From NCBI RefSeq assembly GCF_027257175.1, contig NZ_JAPFGD010000002.1:186001-250000 (forward strand): a DNA stretch of 64,000 nucleotides. The letters are read 5' to 3'. The DNA comes from Castellaniella sp. S9 (GTDB lineage Bacteria > Pseudomonadota > Gammaproteobacteria > Burkholderiales > Burkholderiaceae_B). Positions 62,894 through 64,000 of the stretch are shown here, one piece after another (positions within the stretch are counted from its first letter, which is position 1; every line of letters starts with the position of its first letter). The notes below the pieces were generated by a model, which had not been told where the DNA came from, ran no database searches, and was given only the letters and a program-made list of their open reading frames with translations. A program made the position numbers and the translations under genes.

Positions 62894-64000
62894 GGGCGAT
62901 CCTGCGGTTCTTCGGTTTGTGGGTCTTGCCCTTGCTGGTGACGGTGATGCTGCTCCTGCTGGGTTTCGCGTACTGGTGCGCCGCCAGCGAGCCGGGCACG
63001 CGCTGGCTGCTGCGCACCGTGGCCGCGCAGCTCGACGGTGCGGCACAAGGCGTGCACGGCACCTTGCGCGATGGCGCCTACGTCGAAGGCCTGTCGCTGG
63101 CGCTGCCGGATGCCGACGTGCGCGTCGTGGGCCTGCACCTGAAGGTCTTGTGGCCGGAGTTGCTCGAGCGCCGGCTGCACGTCGATGATCTGTCGGCGGT
63201 GCGGGTCGACGTGGCGTTGCATCCAGTCCCCGGCGACGAGCCGCCGTCCGCCGAGCCTTTCCGGATGCCGGCCCTGCCGGTCGACGTGCGGCTGGACCGG
63301 CTGGCCCTGGGCGGCCTGGGCTTGCAGATCAACGGTGAGGCGCCCCCGGTCGAGTTGCTGTCGGTCTCGACCGCCGCGACGCTGGACCGCCATGCCGCGA
63401 GCGTGCGCCTGAACCATCTGCACGCCGCGTGGGGGCGCATGCTGCTGTCGATCGATGGACGCCTGGCGCTCAACGGCCTCGCCTCGCCGTGGCCGTTCGT
63501 CCTGGACTTGCAGGGTTTTGCCCAGGATCGCAGCGAGGGCTCCCCCCTGTGCCTGCGGCAGTACCTGGGACAGCCCGCGGCGCCGGCCTCCGCTTCGGCC
63601 GCCGCGGATGCCGGCGCCCCGGCCCCCGAGCCCGCAGCCGATGCACCGCCATGCCGGGTCGACATGACGCTGCATGCGGCCGGGTCGCTCGATAGCCTCA
63701 CCGTTGCGCTGGGTGCCACGGGCGAGGGCTTGACGCTGGACGCCGGGGGGGATGTCTTTCCCGATCGGGTGTTCCCACTGGCGCGCGCCCACCTGGCCGC
63801 CAGTCTGCCGGACGGATCGGGGGCGACGCTGCGGATCGAGCCACAGCCGGACTCGGCCCCGGCGCCGGGTGAGCCGCTGGCCCTGGACGTGCGGATCGCC
63901 TTGCGTGAACTCGACCTGCAGCCGTGGCTGCCCGCGGACCTGGGGGCCAGCCGGCTGAGCGTGCAGGGCGAGGCTCGCATCGGCCTGGATGCCGCCCATG
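62890..64000 (+). CDS. tamB: Translocation and assembly module protein TamB (5' part, runs off window)
   Basis: The first 370 codons of an AsmA-like TamB. It starts TTG at 62890, overlapping the tamA stop by 4 nt (TTGA). It begins (M)RAILRFFGLWVLPLLV with a single membrane anchor, then TRWLLRTVAAQLDG and VHGTLRDGAYVEGLSL, typical of TamB N-termini. The beta-helical periplasmic domain continues beyond 64000. A weak ribosome-binding site and the coupled TTG make the exact start uncertain. Confidence 0.85.
   Translation, partial: MRAILRFFGLWVLPLLVTVMLLLLGFAYWCAASEPGTRWLLRTVAAQLDGAAQGVHGTLRDGAYVEGLSLALPDADVRVVGLHLKVLWPELLERRLHVDDLSAVRVDVALHPVPGDEPPSAEPFRMPALPVDVRLDRLALGGLGLQINGEAPPVELLSVSTAATLDRHAASVRLNHLHAAWGRMLLSIDGRLALNGLASPWPFVLDLQGFAQDRSEGSPLCLRQYLGQPAAPASASAAADAGAPAPEPAADAPPCRVDMTLHAAGSLDSLTVALGATGEGLTLDAGGDVFPDRVFPLARAHLAASLPDGSGATLRIEPQPDSAPAPGEPLALDVRIALRELDLQPWLPADLGASRLSVQGEARIGLDAAH

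Overview
The window looks like the chromosome of a high-GC betaproteobacterium of the Alcaligenaceae, most likely Bordetella or Achromobacter. This is inferred from the metG - apbC/Mrp - tamA - tamB core at the right end, the many TRAP-type organic-acid transporters and the GC-rich codon use. About 57-64 kb is conserved core, about 25-55 kb is a catabolic region, and about 1-24.4 kb is acquired DNA. The first 7 kb is visibly more AT-rich than the rest.

Region 1 (1-7 kb): a heavy-metal-type two-component system, a convergent MFS exporter sharing the same inverted-repeat operator, an IS3-family scrap, a LysR regulator, an XRE repressor and a stand-alone LysR effector domain. Region 2 (7.07-24.39 kb): a 17.3 kb segment bounded by a perfect 25-bp direct repeat that resembles the 3' end of a tRNA-Gly gene. 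Just inside the left repeat is a broken P4-type integrase fused in frame to a HipA tail. A decayed Wadjet (Jet) defence system follows, with jetD intact and jetC truncated behind an IS110-type 5' remnant. The rest is a locus of heat/stress resistance: a HTH protein, Hsp20, ClpK/ClpG, a phospholipase-D protein, FtsH, a PAS-GGDEF-EAL protein carrying a TrxC-like zinc ribbon, PsiE, an M48 protease lacking its active site, DegP and a LysR regulator. These encode disaggregation, membrane proteolysis and periplasmic proteolysis, probably as one polycistronic stress cassette.

Region 3 (24.4-30.7 kb): an AbrB/PIN toxin-antitoxin pair whose toxin lacks its first catalytic aspartate, a DUF72 protein, an SDR, a luciferase-like monooxygenase and a tartrate/D-malate dehydrogenase with a divergent LysR regulator. 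Region 4 (30.7-43.3 kb): a minus-strand operon with two complete TRAP transporters around an SDR and an Asp/Glu-racemase-GAF fusion, followed by an amidase - polysaccharide-deacetylase-type (cyclic-imidase/PgdA clade) hydrolase - small Cys protein - G3E GTPase operon. Together they suggest uptake and degradation of imides, half-amides and dicarboxylates. Region 5 (43.5-44.6 kb): small envelope/stress genes (BON, DUF1328, CsbD).

Region 6 (44.8-55.4 kb): a LacI regulator convergent with a ten-gene operon made of a third TRAP transporter, CoA-transferase, AroE-like dehydrogenase, enoyl-CoA hydratase, Gfo/Idh oxidoreductase, MaoC hydratase, acyl-CoA dehydrogenase and SDR. It reads as a CoA-dependent catabolic route for an imported carboxylic, perhaps alicyclic, acid. 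Region 7 (55.5-64 kb): two tandem CDF metal exporters, metG, a small membrane protein, apbC, tamA and the 5' part of tamB, which runs off the window.
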